Of a stretch of 17,533 nucleotides of DNA, positions 1 to 5,354 are shown one piece after another (the first letter of the stretch is position 1; each line of letters opens with the position of its first letter). Source of the DNA: Hinthialibacter sp964556895. Its GTDB lineage: Bacteria > Hinthialibacterota > Hinthialibacteria > Hinthialibacterales > Hinthialibacteraceae. Both the position numbers and the translations under genes were made by a program. The stretch spans positions 1 through 17,533 of the forward strand of contig CAZKYC010000092.1 of NCBI GenBank assembly GCA_964556895.1, given 5' to 3'. The notes under the pieces are model-generated. The model saw nothing but the letters and a program-made list of their open reading frames with translations. It was not told the DNA's origin and searched no databases.

Positions 1-88
1 CTCCTGAGAATTGTGGTGGTGATTGGGATTTAATATATATAGAGAAATCTCAGTTCATGCAGAAAAAAAATGAGCCGCATTTTGGGAT

Positions 89-343
89 TCATCCGTCGCA
101 TTCAGTTAGACGAACATACCCTGCTAGATACAACGTGTCGTAACTGAAATCTTGCTCATGAGGCCATTCAACGCTACCCGCCACTACTTTGACCTGGCGA
201 AAATATGGAAGGTCTTTTAGTTCCGAAAATATACCCTTGTCCAGATAAGGGTTCACATCGAATTCTCGAATCTCATCATTCTCGAATGTGACGACCAGCG
301 TATGGTTGTCTGTCGGTTCGACCTGTTTAACTTTGGGATTCAT
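89..343 (-). CDS. DUF2442 domain protein
   Basis: An 84-residue protein that reads as a complete DUF2442 domain. It has the N-terminal VEPTDNHTLVVTFENDEIREFD strand pair in the part before residue 30, then the family-typical PYLDKGIF at about 32-39 and the conserved VEWP near 58-61 followed by DTLY. The family's biochemical function is not established; members are small proteins often found beside DUF4160 genes, and the pair is sometimes listed as toxin-antitoxin-like. The DUF4160 gene is directly upstream on the same strand. The ATG at 343 has a good ribosome binding site (GAGGTG, about 5 bases upstream) lying inside what would be the natural 3' end of the DUF4160 frame, so the two genes look translationally linked. 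No signal peptide or membrane segment is visible. Confidence 0.85.
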   Translation of the reverse strand: MNPKVKQVEPTDNHTLVVTFENDEIREFDVNPYLDKGIFSELKDLPYFRQVKVVAGSVEWPHEQDFSYDTLYLAGYVRLTECDG

Positions 344-397
344 ATTTCACCTCAATGGAACGATTGCAAACACTTTCTGACCTTCAATCGCGAGTTG

Positions 398-616
398 CTA
401 GTTCGCTAGCAAATCTTCTTGATGTATCTCTATCCAAGCATGGATTAATTTCAATTTTTGCGGTTTTAATTCTCCCTCTAATACAGCCCCATCGGGTATC
501 CTGATCACAACTTGTTGTTCACTGTATTGAACATGAATGTGCGGAGATTTGTGCTTCTGATTATCAAAATAGTACATCCGAATAATCAATCCATAAAACA
601 TTGAAATAACCGGCAT
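398..616 (-). CDS. DUF4160 domain protein, ended early by TAG
   Basis: A 72-residue protein with the DUF4160 pattern: MPVIS..YGLIIRMYY at the start, a His-rich SPHIHVQY segment at about 24-31, the VVIRI.DGAVLEGEL strand-turn, and the helix ending HAWIEIHQEDLLAN. The ATG at 616 is supported by GAGGAG 8 bases upstream. Family members normally continue with a conserved Trp and about 15 more residues. Here that Trp position is TAG (398-400), and the same frame reads on as QLAIEGQKVFAIVPLR to a TGA at 347-349, a good match to the usual family tail. The gene therefore looks complete apart from one TGG-to-TAG change, which makes it either a recent pseudogene or a truncated but functional protein. 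It is the first gene of a pair with the DUF2442 gene. Molecular function is unknown. Confidence 0.78.
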   Translation of the reverse strand: MPVISMFYGLIIRMYYFDNQKHKSPHIHVQYSEQQVVIRIPDGAVLEGELKPQKLKLIHAWIEIHQEDLLAN

Positions 617-658
617 TTTGATTGCTCCTCATAGATCACCACAAGAGGTCTGTGCTTC

Positions 659-664
659 ATTATA
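659..664 (-). promoter_or_regulatory. Possible -10 of the DUF4160/DUF2442 pair
   Basis: On the minus strand this reads TATAAT, preceded directly by TG, about 43 bases upstream of the DUF4160 ATG. No convincing -35 hexamer lies at 16-18 bases, so this is a -10 match only. Confidence 0.35.
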
Positions 665-715
665 CATTCATGAAACAAAATTAAACCACTCGCGGCATTA
701 GTAGAGGGTTTGGTT

Positions 716-821
716 GACGGATAAATCCGTCTTAAGACTCGACGACACACATATTCCCACTCCGCCGCGGAGGTCCGCCTTGATTTTCAATTTTTCTCGC
801 GAGCAAGGGGTAAACCCCTTG
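716..821. repeat. Cluster of short perfect palindromes in a non-coding gap
   Basis: Four inverted repeats lie here: GACGGAT-AA-ATCCGTC (716-731); the overlapping 10-base palindrome GTCTTAAGAC (729-738); CTCCG-CCG-CGGAG (760-772); and CAAGGGGT-AA-ACCCCTTG (804-821). None is followed by a T-run, so they do not look like simple terminators. ORFs through this stretch read as low-complexity or stop-rich sequence and resemble no protein. The style is that of REP-like or miniature palindromic elements. Whether they recur in the genome cannot be seen from one window. Confidence 0.5.
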
Positions 822-901
822 GAACCCCGCAAATGGTAAAACAGTAAAAACGCAAAGAGCTACAGAATCCTGCACAACTTTTTAATTGTACGCGAACTTT
901 G

Positions 902-936
902 CCCCCCTTTTTAAGGGGGGATGGCGCGGTAGCGCC
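902..936. repeat. Double hairpin with G and C runs (REP-like)
   Basis: Two adjacent perfect hairpins: a C6TT / AAG6 stem around TTT at 902-920, then GGCGC-GGTA-GCGCC at 923-936, followed directly by a run of seven Gs. Homopolymer-armed palindromes of this kind are common as dispersed intergenic repeats in several bacterial phyla. No T-run follows on either strand. Calling it a dispersed element is inferred from its form. Confidence 0.5.
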
Positions 937-979
937 GGGGGGGATTAACCCACCGTTTTCAAATATTGATTCATTGCTT

Positions 980-1003
980 GGTGGGCTGCTTCGCGAGCCC
1001 ACC
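980..1003. repeat. Perfect 8-bp stem inverted repeat
   Basis: GGTGGGCT and AGCCCACC enclose an 8-base loop (GCTTCGCG). It belongs to the same palindrome-rich gap and lies outside any plausible gene. Confidence 0.5.
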
Positions 1004-1013
1004 TTACCCTGGC

Positions 1014-1037
1014 TATGTAGACACCTACGTAGACACT
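1014..1037. repeat. 12-base tandem duplication
   Basis: Two adjacent 12-base units, TATGTAGACACC and TACGTAGACACT, differ at two positions. The stretch from here to the tRNA at 1178 holds nothing else I can support. Confidence 0.45.
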
Positions 1038-1177
1038 CAGGCGGCGCAACCCGCTATTTCGAGTCACTCACTGTCATCGAAGGTTAAAGAGATAAGAGGC
1101 GGGAACCCATTACAAACAAAGACGTTAGGCAACGATTGTCATCAAGATTCACTGAATGTCATTGGTATGAAAAATAA

Positions 1178-1249
1178 GCAGGAGACGGGATTCGAACCCG
1201 CGACCTTCTCGTTGGCAACGAGAAGCTCTACCAGCTGAGCTACTCCTGC
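1178..1249 (-). tRNA. tRNA-Gly (anticodon GCC)
   Basis: A full cloverleaf of 72 bases on the minus strand. The acceptor arms GCAGGAG and CTCCTGC pair perfectly. The D stem is GCTC/GAGC, the anticodon stem TCTCG/CGAGA around the loop TTGCCAA gives anticodon GCC, the variable loop is AGGTC, and the T arm is GCGGG-TTCGAAT-CCCGT. The 3' CCA is not encoded; the bases after the acceptor are TTA. A short T-rich stretch follows immediately, but I see no clear terminator hairpin. Confidence 0.97.
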
Positions 1250-1270
1250 ATACGCGGCTATCGATTTGTT

Positions 1271-1298
1271 ATGGTATCCTCACAATCATCCTTGTCAA
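1271..1298 (-). promoter_or_regulatory. Promoter of tRNA-Gly
   Basis: On the minus strand a perfect TTGACA (1293-1298) lies 16 bases from TACCAT (1271-1276), which would start transcription about 15 bases before the mature tRNA. The -35 is ideal and the -10 matches 4 of 6 positions. Confidence 0.55.
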
Positions 1299-1351
1299 GC
1301 GATTGTAATCAGTCTGTTCGCATTTTTTCGCGAAATTTTTTCGCCTAACTC

Positions 1352-2653
1352 CTATGCTTCAGGGTATTTCCAGGGGTCGCGATACTCGCGTTTCAATAAT
1401 GCATTGGCCTCATCATCACCGATGCACATTTCTTTTTCGCCGTCCCATTCGACGCTGCGTCCTAATTTCCATGACAGCATGCCTAGCAGGCTTAAATTGG
1501 TCGACTGGTGGCCAATTTCGATGTCACACACAGCCCGACGGTTGGTCTTGATCGCATCAAGAAAATCAGCGAACAATTCAGGGATGTTCTGGCTATCTGG
1601 CTCATGCAATTCTGGAGGAACATTAATGATATCCTTATTTTGGTTTGTCGGATAAAAGGTTGTTCCGTCTCCTCGCCAGCCTATATGTAATGTCCCTTCA
1701 GTACCATAAAAATAGATACCCAGGTTGTGTTTTTCGGCGTTGTTGGCGGCGAACTGGCGGTGTTCCCACACGGCGGTGAAATTTTCGAATTCAAATTGGG
1801 CGACCTGACAATCTGGCGCTTCCGTGTTGTCTTTTTTGATATGACGTCCGCCAAACGAGCAGACTTTTTTCGGATACTTTTCCTCAGAAAACCAGGTTAT
1901 ATGGTCCATCCAGTGGATGCCCCAGTCTCCCAGCGTTCCATTGGCGTAATCAAGAAACGAACGAAACCCTTTCGGATGAATTCGAGGGTTAAATGGGCGC
2001 ATTGGGGCTGGGCCACACCACATGTCCCAATCTAAGTGTTCTGGTGGTTCCGTATCAGGTGTGGGCGAACCCGCCCCCCCGCCATAGTGTACGAAGGCGC
2101 GCACCATGCCGATGTCGCCGAGCTTTCCTTCTTTCATGAAGTTGATTCCCCACATGTTGTGAGGCGACACGCGGCGGTGAGTCCCGACCTGGACGACCCG
2201 GTCATTAGCGCGGGCGGCGTTAACCATGGCGCGTCCTTCTTTGATGGTGTGACCGACGGGCTTTTCGACATACACATGGGCGCCAGCGTTCAGCGCTTCG
2301 ATGGTATTTAAGGGGTGCCAGTGGTCGGGTGTACCGACGATCACGATTTCTGGCTTAATTTTCTCAATCATTTCGCGGTAATCGCCAAACGTCTGAGGGC
2401 GCTTACCGGTCATTTGTTCGACTTCGTCGGCGGCGCCTTTCAGGTGGTTTTTGTCAACGTCACAAAGGGCGACGACGTCGCACTCACCTGATTGAATGCC
2501 GACACGGGTGATGTTCATCCCCCACCAGCCAGAACCAATCGTGGCGGTGATGTATTTTTTATCGCGCGCCTGGGTCTTAACGACTGGAGCGGATAACGCG
2601 CCTACAGCGGCGGCGGATTGAATAAATGAACGACGACCTAAATTCAAAACCAT
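1352..2653 (-). CDS. Tat-exported Gfo/Idh/MocA family oxidoreductase
   Basis: A 433-residue NAD(P)-dependent oxidoreductase of the Gfo/Idh/MocA family, which oxidises or reduces sugars and cyclitols. A twin-arginine signal opens the protein (GRRSFIQ at 6-12, then an Ala-rich segment to about 23), so it should be folded with its cofactor and exported. The Rossmann turn is GSGWWG (40-45), an acidic cofactor-ribose region follows (CDVD, 64-67), and the catalytic EKP motif is at 130-132. The C-terminal half is the usual family beta-sheet domain. The ATG at 2653 is chosen because GGAGG sits 6 bases upstream; an in-frame start 14 codons earlier would put extra residues before the Tat motif. It diverges from a second Tat-exported sugar enzyme. 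Tat-tagged family members are abundant in Planctomycetes-like bacteria. The substrate is not identifiable. Confidence 0.92.
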   Translation of the reverse strand: MVLNLGRRSFIQSAAAVGALSAPVVKTQARDKKYITATIGSGWWGMNITRVGIQSGECDVVALCDVDKNHLKGAADEVEQMTGKRPQTFGDYREMIEKIKPEIVIVGTPDHWHPLNTIEALNAGAHVYVEKPVGHTIKEGRAMVNAARANDRVVQVGTHRRVSPHNMWGINFMKEGKLGDIGMVRAFVHYGGGAGSPTPDTEPPEHLDWDMWCGPAPMRPFNPRIHPKGFRSFLDYANGTLGDWGIHWMDHITWFSEEKYPKKVCSFGGRHIKKDNTEAPDCQVAQFEFENFTAVWEHRQFAANNAEKHNLGIYFYGTEGTLHIGWRGDGTTFYPTNQNKDIINVPPELHEPDSQNIPELFADFLDAIKTNRRAVCDIEIGHQSTNLSLLGMLSWKLGRSVEWDGEKEMCIGDDEANALLKREYRDPWKYPEA

Positions 2654-2685
2654 CTGAGTCCTCCCATCCATCCTAAAGATTTGGT

Positions 2686-2694
2686 AGTATACCA
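2686..2694 (-). promoter_or_regulatory. Extended -10 promoter of the Gfo/Idh gene
   Basis: On the minus strand this reads TGGTATACT, an extended -10 (TGn plus TATACT) placed about 30 bases before the ATG at 2653. The -35 region is weak, as is usual for extended -10 promoters. A small inverted repeat, TGGTA-GTA-TACCA (2682-2694), covers it and could bind a regulator. Confidence 0.4.
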
Positions 2695-2759
2695 TATTCG
2701 AGACAGGTGACTATCTCACGTCAAGTTATTTTATCCGAGTTTTGAGAAGGAAGAGAAAC

Positions 2760-3671
2760 ATGAGCCATGTCCTGAACCGCCGCGCATTTGTCCAAACAAC
2801 GATAACAAGCGCCGCTGCTATTGCGGCTACAGGCAATCAAGACGCTAACGCCATTTCACCCATCAAGCGCCCATTCGGCGCCAAGATGAAATCGAGCATC
2901 GCAGCCTATTCATACCGCAAATATCTCAAAGATGAAAAAAGCATGACGCCGCTCGAGTTTTTAGAAGAAAGCGCCAAGTTGGGCCTAGACGCCGCCGAGC
3001 CGACTTCTTACTACCTTCCCGCTGACGCCCCGATGGCCTATTGGAACACCTTTCGCCATAAAGCGTTCATGCTTGGCTTGGATATCTCAGGGACGGCAAT
3101 CGGCAACACCTTCACTCACCCAAGCGGCGTTGAGAGAAACAAACAGCTAGAGATGACGCGCACCTGGATCGACAACGCTGTAAAAATGGGCGCGCCGTGT
3201 ATCAGAATATTCGCCGGTAAAATTCTGAAAGGCCAAAGCAAAAAAGAAGCGATCAAGAATACGGTCGAAACGACCCATATCGCCTTAGAGTACGCCGCCC
3301 AAAAGGGCGTCTTTCTTGCCCTCGAAAACCACGGCGGCATCGTCGCCGGCCCTCAAGAAATGGTCGAGATAATCAAACAGATTGATTCACCCTGGTTTGG
3401 CGTCAACTTTGACGGCGGCAACTTTCACGGCGAAGACCCTTACAAGGAGCTTGAACAGATTGCCCCTTACGCCGTCAATGCGCAGTTGAAAATTCATATA
3501 CGCCGAAAAGGCGGACAGAATGAAGACGCTGACTTTGACCGCATCATTGGAATTCTCGCTGAGAACGATTATCGCGGGTATGTTGCGCTAGAATATGAAG
3601 GTTCCGATGAACCGAAAGAAGCGATCCCCCGATATGTTGAGAAAATGTTGAAGGCCATAGATCACGCTTAA
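2760..3671 (+). CDS. Tat-exported sugar isomerase/epimerase-like TIM barrel
   Basis: A 303-residue protein of the xylose-isomerase-like TIM-barrel (AP endonuclease 2) superfamily, which covers sugar phosphate isomerases and epimerases. The N-terminus has a Tat motif (LNRRAFVQ, 5-12), an Ala/Thr-rich stretch and a signal peptidase I site, ANA at 29-31. Likely divalent metal ligands are Glu189 in ALENHGG, Asp218 in VNFDGGNFH, His246 in LKIHIR and Glu278 in VALEYEG, at the family positions. The ATG at 2760 follows an AAGGAAG ribosome binding site; an upstream TTG at 2742 would overlap that site. It is divergent from the Gfo/Idh gene and 33 bases before a pseudopilin gene. Export of both enzymes suggests joint periplasmic sugar chemistry, but this is inference and the substrate is unknown. 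Confidence 0.88.
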   Translation: MSHVLNRRAFVQTTITSAAAIAATGNQDANAISPIKRPFGAKMKSSIAAYSYRKYLKDEKSMTPLEFLEESAKLGLDAAEPTSYYLPADAPMAYWNTFRHKAFMLGLDISGTAIGNTFTHPSGVERNKQLEMTRTWIDNAVKMGAPCIRIFAGKILKGQSKKEAIKNTVETTHIALEYAAQKGVFLALENHGGIVAGPQEMVEIIKQIDSPWFGVNFDGGNFHGEDPYKELEQIAPYAVNAQLKIHIRRKGGQNEDADFDRIIGILAENDYRGYVALEYEGSDEPKEAIPRYVEKMLKAIDHA

Positions 3672-3704
3672 TACGAATTTCAATACAGAGCGAAAACAAC
3701 TAGG

Positions 3705-4277
3705 ATGAAAAAACCCGTTGGGTTTACATTGATTGAACTGTTAATTGTTGTCGCCATTACCGGAATATTGGCCGCCATCGCTGTCCCGAATTTCTTGAAT
3801 ACGCAAATGAAAGCCAAGATCAGCCGCGTTTATTTAGACCAGAAAGCGGCAGCGACTGCGTTAGAAATGTGTTTTCTTGAACACAACTCCTATGTTGACG
3901 ATCACCACTACCCGTCTGACCGAAGCCAGCGCGGTCTGACTAAATTAACTCATCCCACTGCCTATATGGCGTCATTGCCTCTCGACCCGTTTCCCTCTGC
4001 GGCCAGACAAACTCAAGAAGAAAACCCGAATTTTGAATTTGAGTCTGGAAACCTCAAAGGCGGCGCCAACCTCCCAAACGTGGCGTATATCATCATTTCT
4101 CCAGGACCAAATCTTAGAGAAGAAGTCAGTGGAAACGACAACTTTCCTAGAGGCACAACGATTTACCAGTATGATATCAGTAATGGTCTTGCCACGGACG
4201 GAGATATCGTCAGAATGGACGGCAACTATATTTCTGGCCGCATCATGATTGATGGGAAGTTCGTGGCAGGAAATTAA
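3705..4277 (+). CDS. Type II secretion / type IV pilin-like pseudopilin
   Basis: A 190-residue prepilin-type protein. It starts MKKPVGFTLIELLIVV: a short basic leader, the prepilin peptidase site (G before FTLIE), the conserved Glu at +5 and a roughly 20-residue hydrophobic helix to about 30. The C-terminal part carries the GspG-like layout found in Lentisphaerae-type lineages: LTHPTAYMASLPLDPF at about 79-94, then IIISPGPN and YQYDISNGLATDGDIVR near the end. It has few cysteines. The ribosome binding site is poor (AGG abuts the ATG), so translation may be coupled to the gene 33 bases upstream. No other pilus or secretion gene is in the window. Such orphan pseudopilins are numerous in these bacteria and may serve a generic secretion or surface system. 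The exact role is unknown. Confidence 0.88.
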   Translation: MKKPVGFTLIELLIVVAITGILAAIAVPNFLNTQMKAKISRVYLDQKAAATALEMCFLEHNSYVDDHHYPSDRSQRGLTKLTHPTAYMASLPLDPFPSAARQTQEENPNFEFESGNLKGGANLPNVAYIIISPGPNLREEVSGNDNFPRGTTIYQYDISNGLATDGDIVRMDGNYISGRIMIDGKFVAGN

Positions 4278-4294
4278 ATAATCAGGAGATGTGT

Positions 4295-4495
4295 ATGTCA
4301 TTTCAAGCAACCGATTTAGTCAAAGATGTATTGAGTACACACGCTCAAGCATGGGCCGTGTTTGAGCGTCACGGCATCTGTGAAGATTGCCGCAACGACC
4401 CGCCGCCCGTCCCGATTCAGCATTTTGTCGACACGCATTGCGACGGTAAAATTGACGAATTTTTAGACGAACTCAACACCGCAATCACGCAATAA
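4295..4495 (+). CDS. Small three-cysteine DUF542-like protein
   Basis: A 66-residue cytosolic protein. The first half, TDLVKDVLSTHAQAWAVFERHGI, matches the N-terminal helix pair of DUF542 (the ScdA/RIC N-terminal domain) and the related DUF1858 redox-disulfide domains. A CEDC motif (Cys29, Cys32) follows in place of the usual adjacent cysteine pair, then a DPPPVP turn, His43, His48 and Cys49, and a closing acidic helix. The cysteines and histidines suggest metal or iron-sulfur binding or a redox disulfide; this is inferred from the family. The start is taken at 4295 because AGGAG lies 6 bases upstream; an ATG two codons earlier sits directly on that site. It is the last gene before a strong terminator. 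Its connection to the preceding pseudopilin is unclear. Confidence 0.75.
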   Translation: MSFQATDLVKDVLSTHAQAWAVFERHGICEDCRNDPPPVPIQHFVDTHCDGKIDEFLDELNTAITQ

Positions 4496-4499
4496 CGAA

Positions 4500-4528
4500 A
4501 AACGGCCCGTCAATTTGACGGGCCGTTT
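4500..4528 (+). terminator. Strong, apparently bidirectional terminator
   Basis: A near-perfect stem (4500-4513 paired with 4515-4528) with a GC-rich core CGGCCCGTC/GACGGGCCG and A/T-rich arms begins 4 bases after the TAA of the small DUF542-like gene. The A-run on the left and T-run on the right fit termination in both directions, between that gene and the convergent regulator gene at 4555. Confidence 0.85.
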
Positions 4529-4554
4529 CATAAGAACCGATTGGCAAGTTGGGT

Positions 4555-5148
4555 TTATTCAATTGAAAAATACTTCATGCCTTTGTCTTCTGCGAACAAT
4601 TTCAGGTCAGGCGGCTTGACGACCCCGCGCGCTTTAGCGTTCAAGACAATCAAGATATCCGCTTTGCCATTTTCGATAAGCCAGTTCATATCAAAAATAT
4701 CATGATCGACGCAACGCTCCCCCGCTTGTTGGTCATCAATCACAGCGATTAAGTCCAAACCCAATTCACGAATGGCGATGTATGACAGTTCAGCCACCTC
4801 GCCGCTGCCGATGAGGATGATGCTCTTACAGCCTTCTTTTTGATATTGGAGCAGTTGGTGTTTTACCTTTCGGCGTATTTCCATCACATATTGATAGGAA
4901 AATTGGAGAAATTCATAGGTTAGGCGCGATTTTTCTTTGATTCCCGTTGGGGTAATCAGGTATTTAAGACGCCGGCGGTCGAGTTGTTTGGTCTTGACAT
5001 AGCCTTTATAAATGACGCGCTTGAGATAGGAATTGACCAAACCAACCGCGACGCCAAGTTGTGTCGCCAGGTCTTTTTGAGTGGTCTCAGGGCTGTCATC
5101 TATCGCCTTAAGAAGCGTGAGGATCATCTGATCATCACGGTCCATCAT
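4555..5148 (-). CDS. Winged-helix regulator with C-terminal Rossmann-like domain
   Basis: A 197-residue two-domain regulator. Residues about 5-70 form a winged helix-turn-helix: a DDQMILTLLKAI helix, the recognition region QKDLATQLGVAVGLVNSYLKRVIYKGYV and a basic wing RRRLKYLITPTG. After a linker helix, the C-terminal half has a glycine-rich nucleotide-fold strand IILIGSGEVAELSYIA and VIDDQQAGERC, like the CoA-binding/Rossmann modules of sugar-nucleotide proteins. Proteins with this layout usually accompany exopolysaccharide or lipopolysaccharide gene clusters. No start has a good ribosome binding site. I take the ATG at 5148 because homologues typically begin close to the first helix; an in-frame TTG at 5235 would add 29 residues of unlikely-looking sequence. 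Promoter and palindrome lie just upstream, suggesting autoregulation. The bound ligand is unknown. Confidence 0.82.
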   Translation of the reverse strand: MMDRDDQMILTLLKAIDDSPETTQKDLATQLGVAVGLVNSYLKRVIYKGYVKTKQLDRRRLKYLITPTGIKEKSRLTYEFLQFSYQYVMEIRRKVKHQLLQYQKEGCKSIILIGSGEVAELSYIAIRELGLDLIAVIDDQQAGERCVDHDIFDMNWLIENGKADILIVLNAKARGVVKPPDLKLFAEDKGMKYFSIE

Positions 5149-5240
5149 CGAAGGGTCTTTGTGGTTTTGGTCTTTTGTCACGAGATTTAAGATTGATAGG
5201 CAGACTTCGTGCCTGTCAGCGGCGCCGCTGTTCAAAAACG

Positions 5241-5260
5241 ATCATAATTCATATTATGAT
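5241..5260. promoter_or_regulatory. Palindromic operator over the regulator's own promoter
   Basis: A perfect inverted repeat, ATCATAAT-TCAT-ATTATGAT. Its upstream edge shares one base with the -10 hexamer and the rest covers the expected transcription start of the winged-helix gene. A protein bound here would block RNA polymerase. The encoded winged-helix protein is the obvious candidate, as such regulators commonly repress themselves, but this is inference. Confidence 0.65.
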
Positions 5261-5288
5261 TTATACATTATATCTGCTGAAATGTCAA
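5260..5288 (-). promoter_or_regulatory. Sigma-70-type promoter of the winged-helix regulator
   Basis: On the minus strand a perfect TTGACA (5283-5288) is followed after exactly 17 bases by TATAAA (5260-5265). Transcription should start near 5253. That leaves about 100 leader bases before the ATG at 5148, or fewer than 20 before the TTG at 5235. Confidence 0.75.
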
Positions 5289-5303
5289 GGCAATTTTATG
5301 GAC

Positions 5304-5335
5304 AAAAATAGGCCCTCAATGAAACGTTGAGAGCC
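5304..5335 (-). terminator. Rho-independent terminator after the PPC repeat gene
   Basis: On the minus strand a 9-base stem with one mismatch (GGCTCTCAA / TTGAGGGCC) encloses a 7-base loop and is followed by TATTTTTG. It lies 20 bases beyond the stop of the large secreted protein gene and insulates the regulator's promoter downstream of it. Confidence 0.8.
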
Positions 5336-5354
5336 TAAACCAAAACAATCGCTG

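Noticed and set aside
3..143. A + strand frame open at the left edge (starts PENCGGDWDLIYIEK) that could be the end of a gene
   Set aside because: Its last third lies antisense to the well-supported DUF2442 gene, and no family is recognisable. Without upstream sequence it cannot be told from chance.
899..1087. Small ORFs on both strands of 787-1087 as genes
   Set aside because: They run through G/C homopolymer palindromes, have low-complexity translations and no family resemblance.
966..1238. A 90-residue + strand ORF ending in a GFEPATFSLATRSSTS-type sequence
   Set aside because: Its 3' part is the tRNA-Gly gene read on the opposite strand, a well-known source of spurious proteins; the rest crosses the palindrome-rich gap.
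1327..1345. Repeated TTTTTTCGC with GCGAAA-TTT-TTTCGC inverted repeat as a terminator after the Gfo/Idh gene
   Set aside because: The stem is only six pairs and no T-run follows on the minus strand, so I do not call it.
5217..5230. 14-base palindrome CAGCGGCGCCGCTG near the regulator's 5' end
   Set aside because: It has no loop, so it cannot form a normal hairpin as written, and GC-rich palindromes of this length can arise by chance. It is too weak to call an operator.
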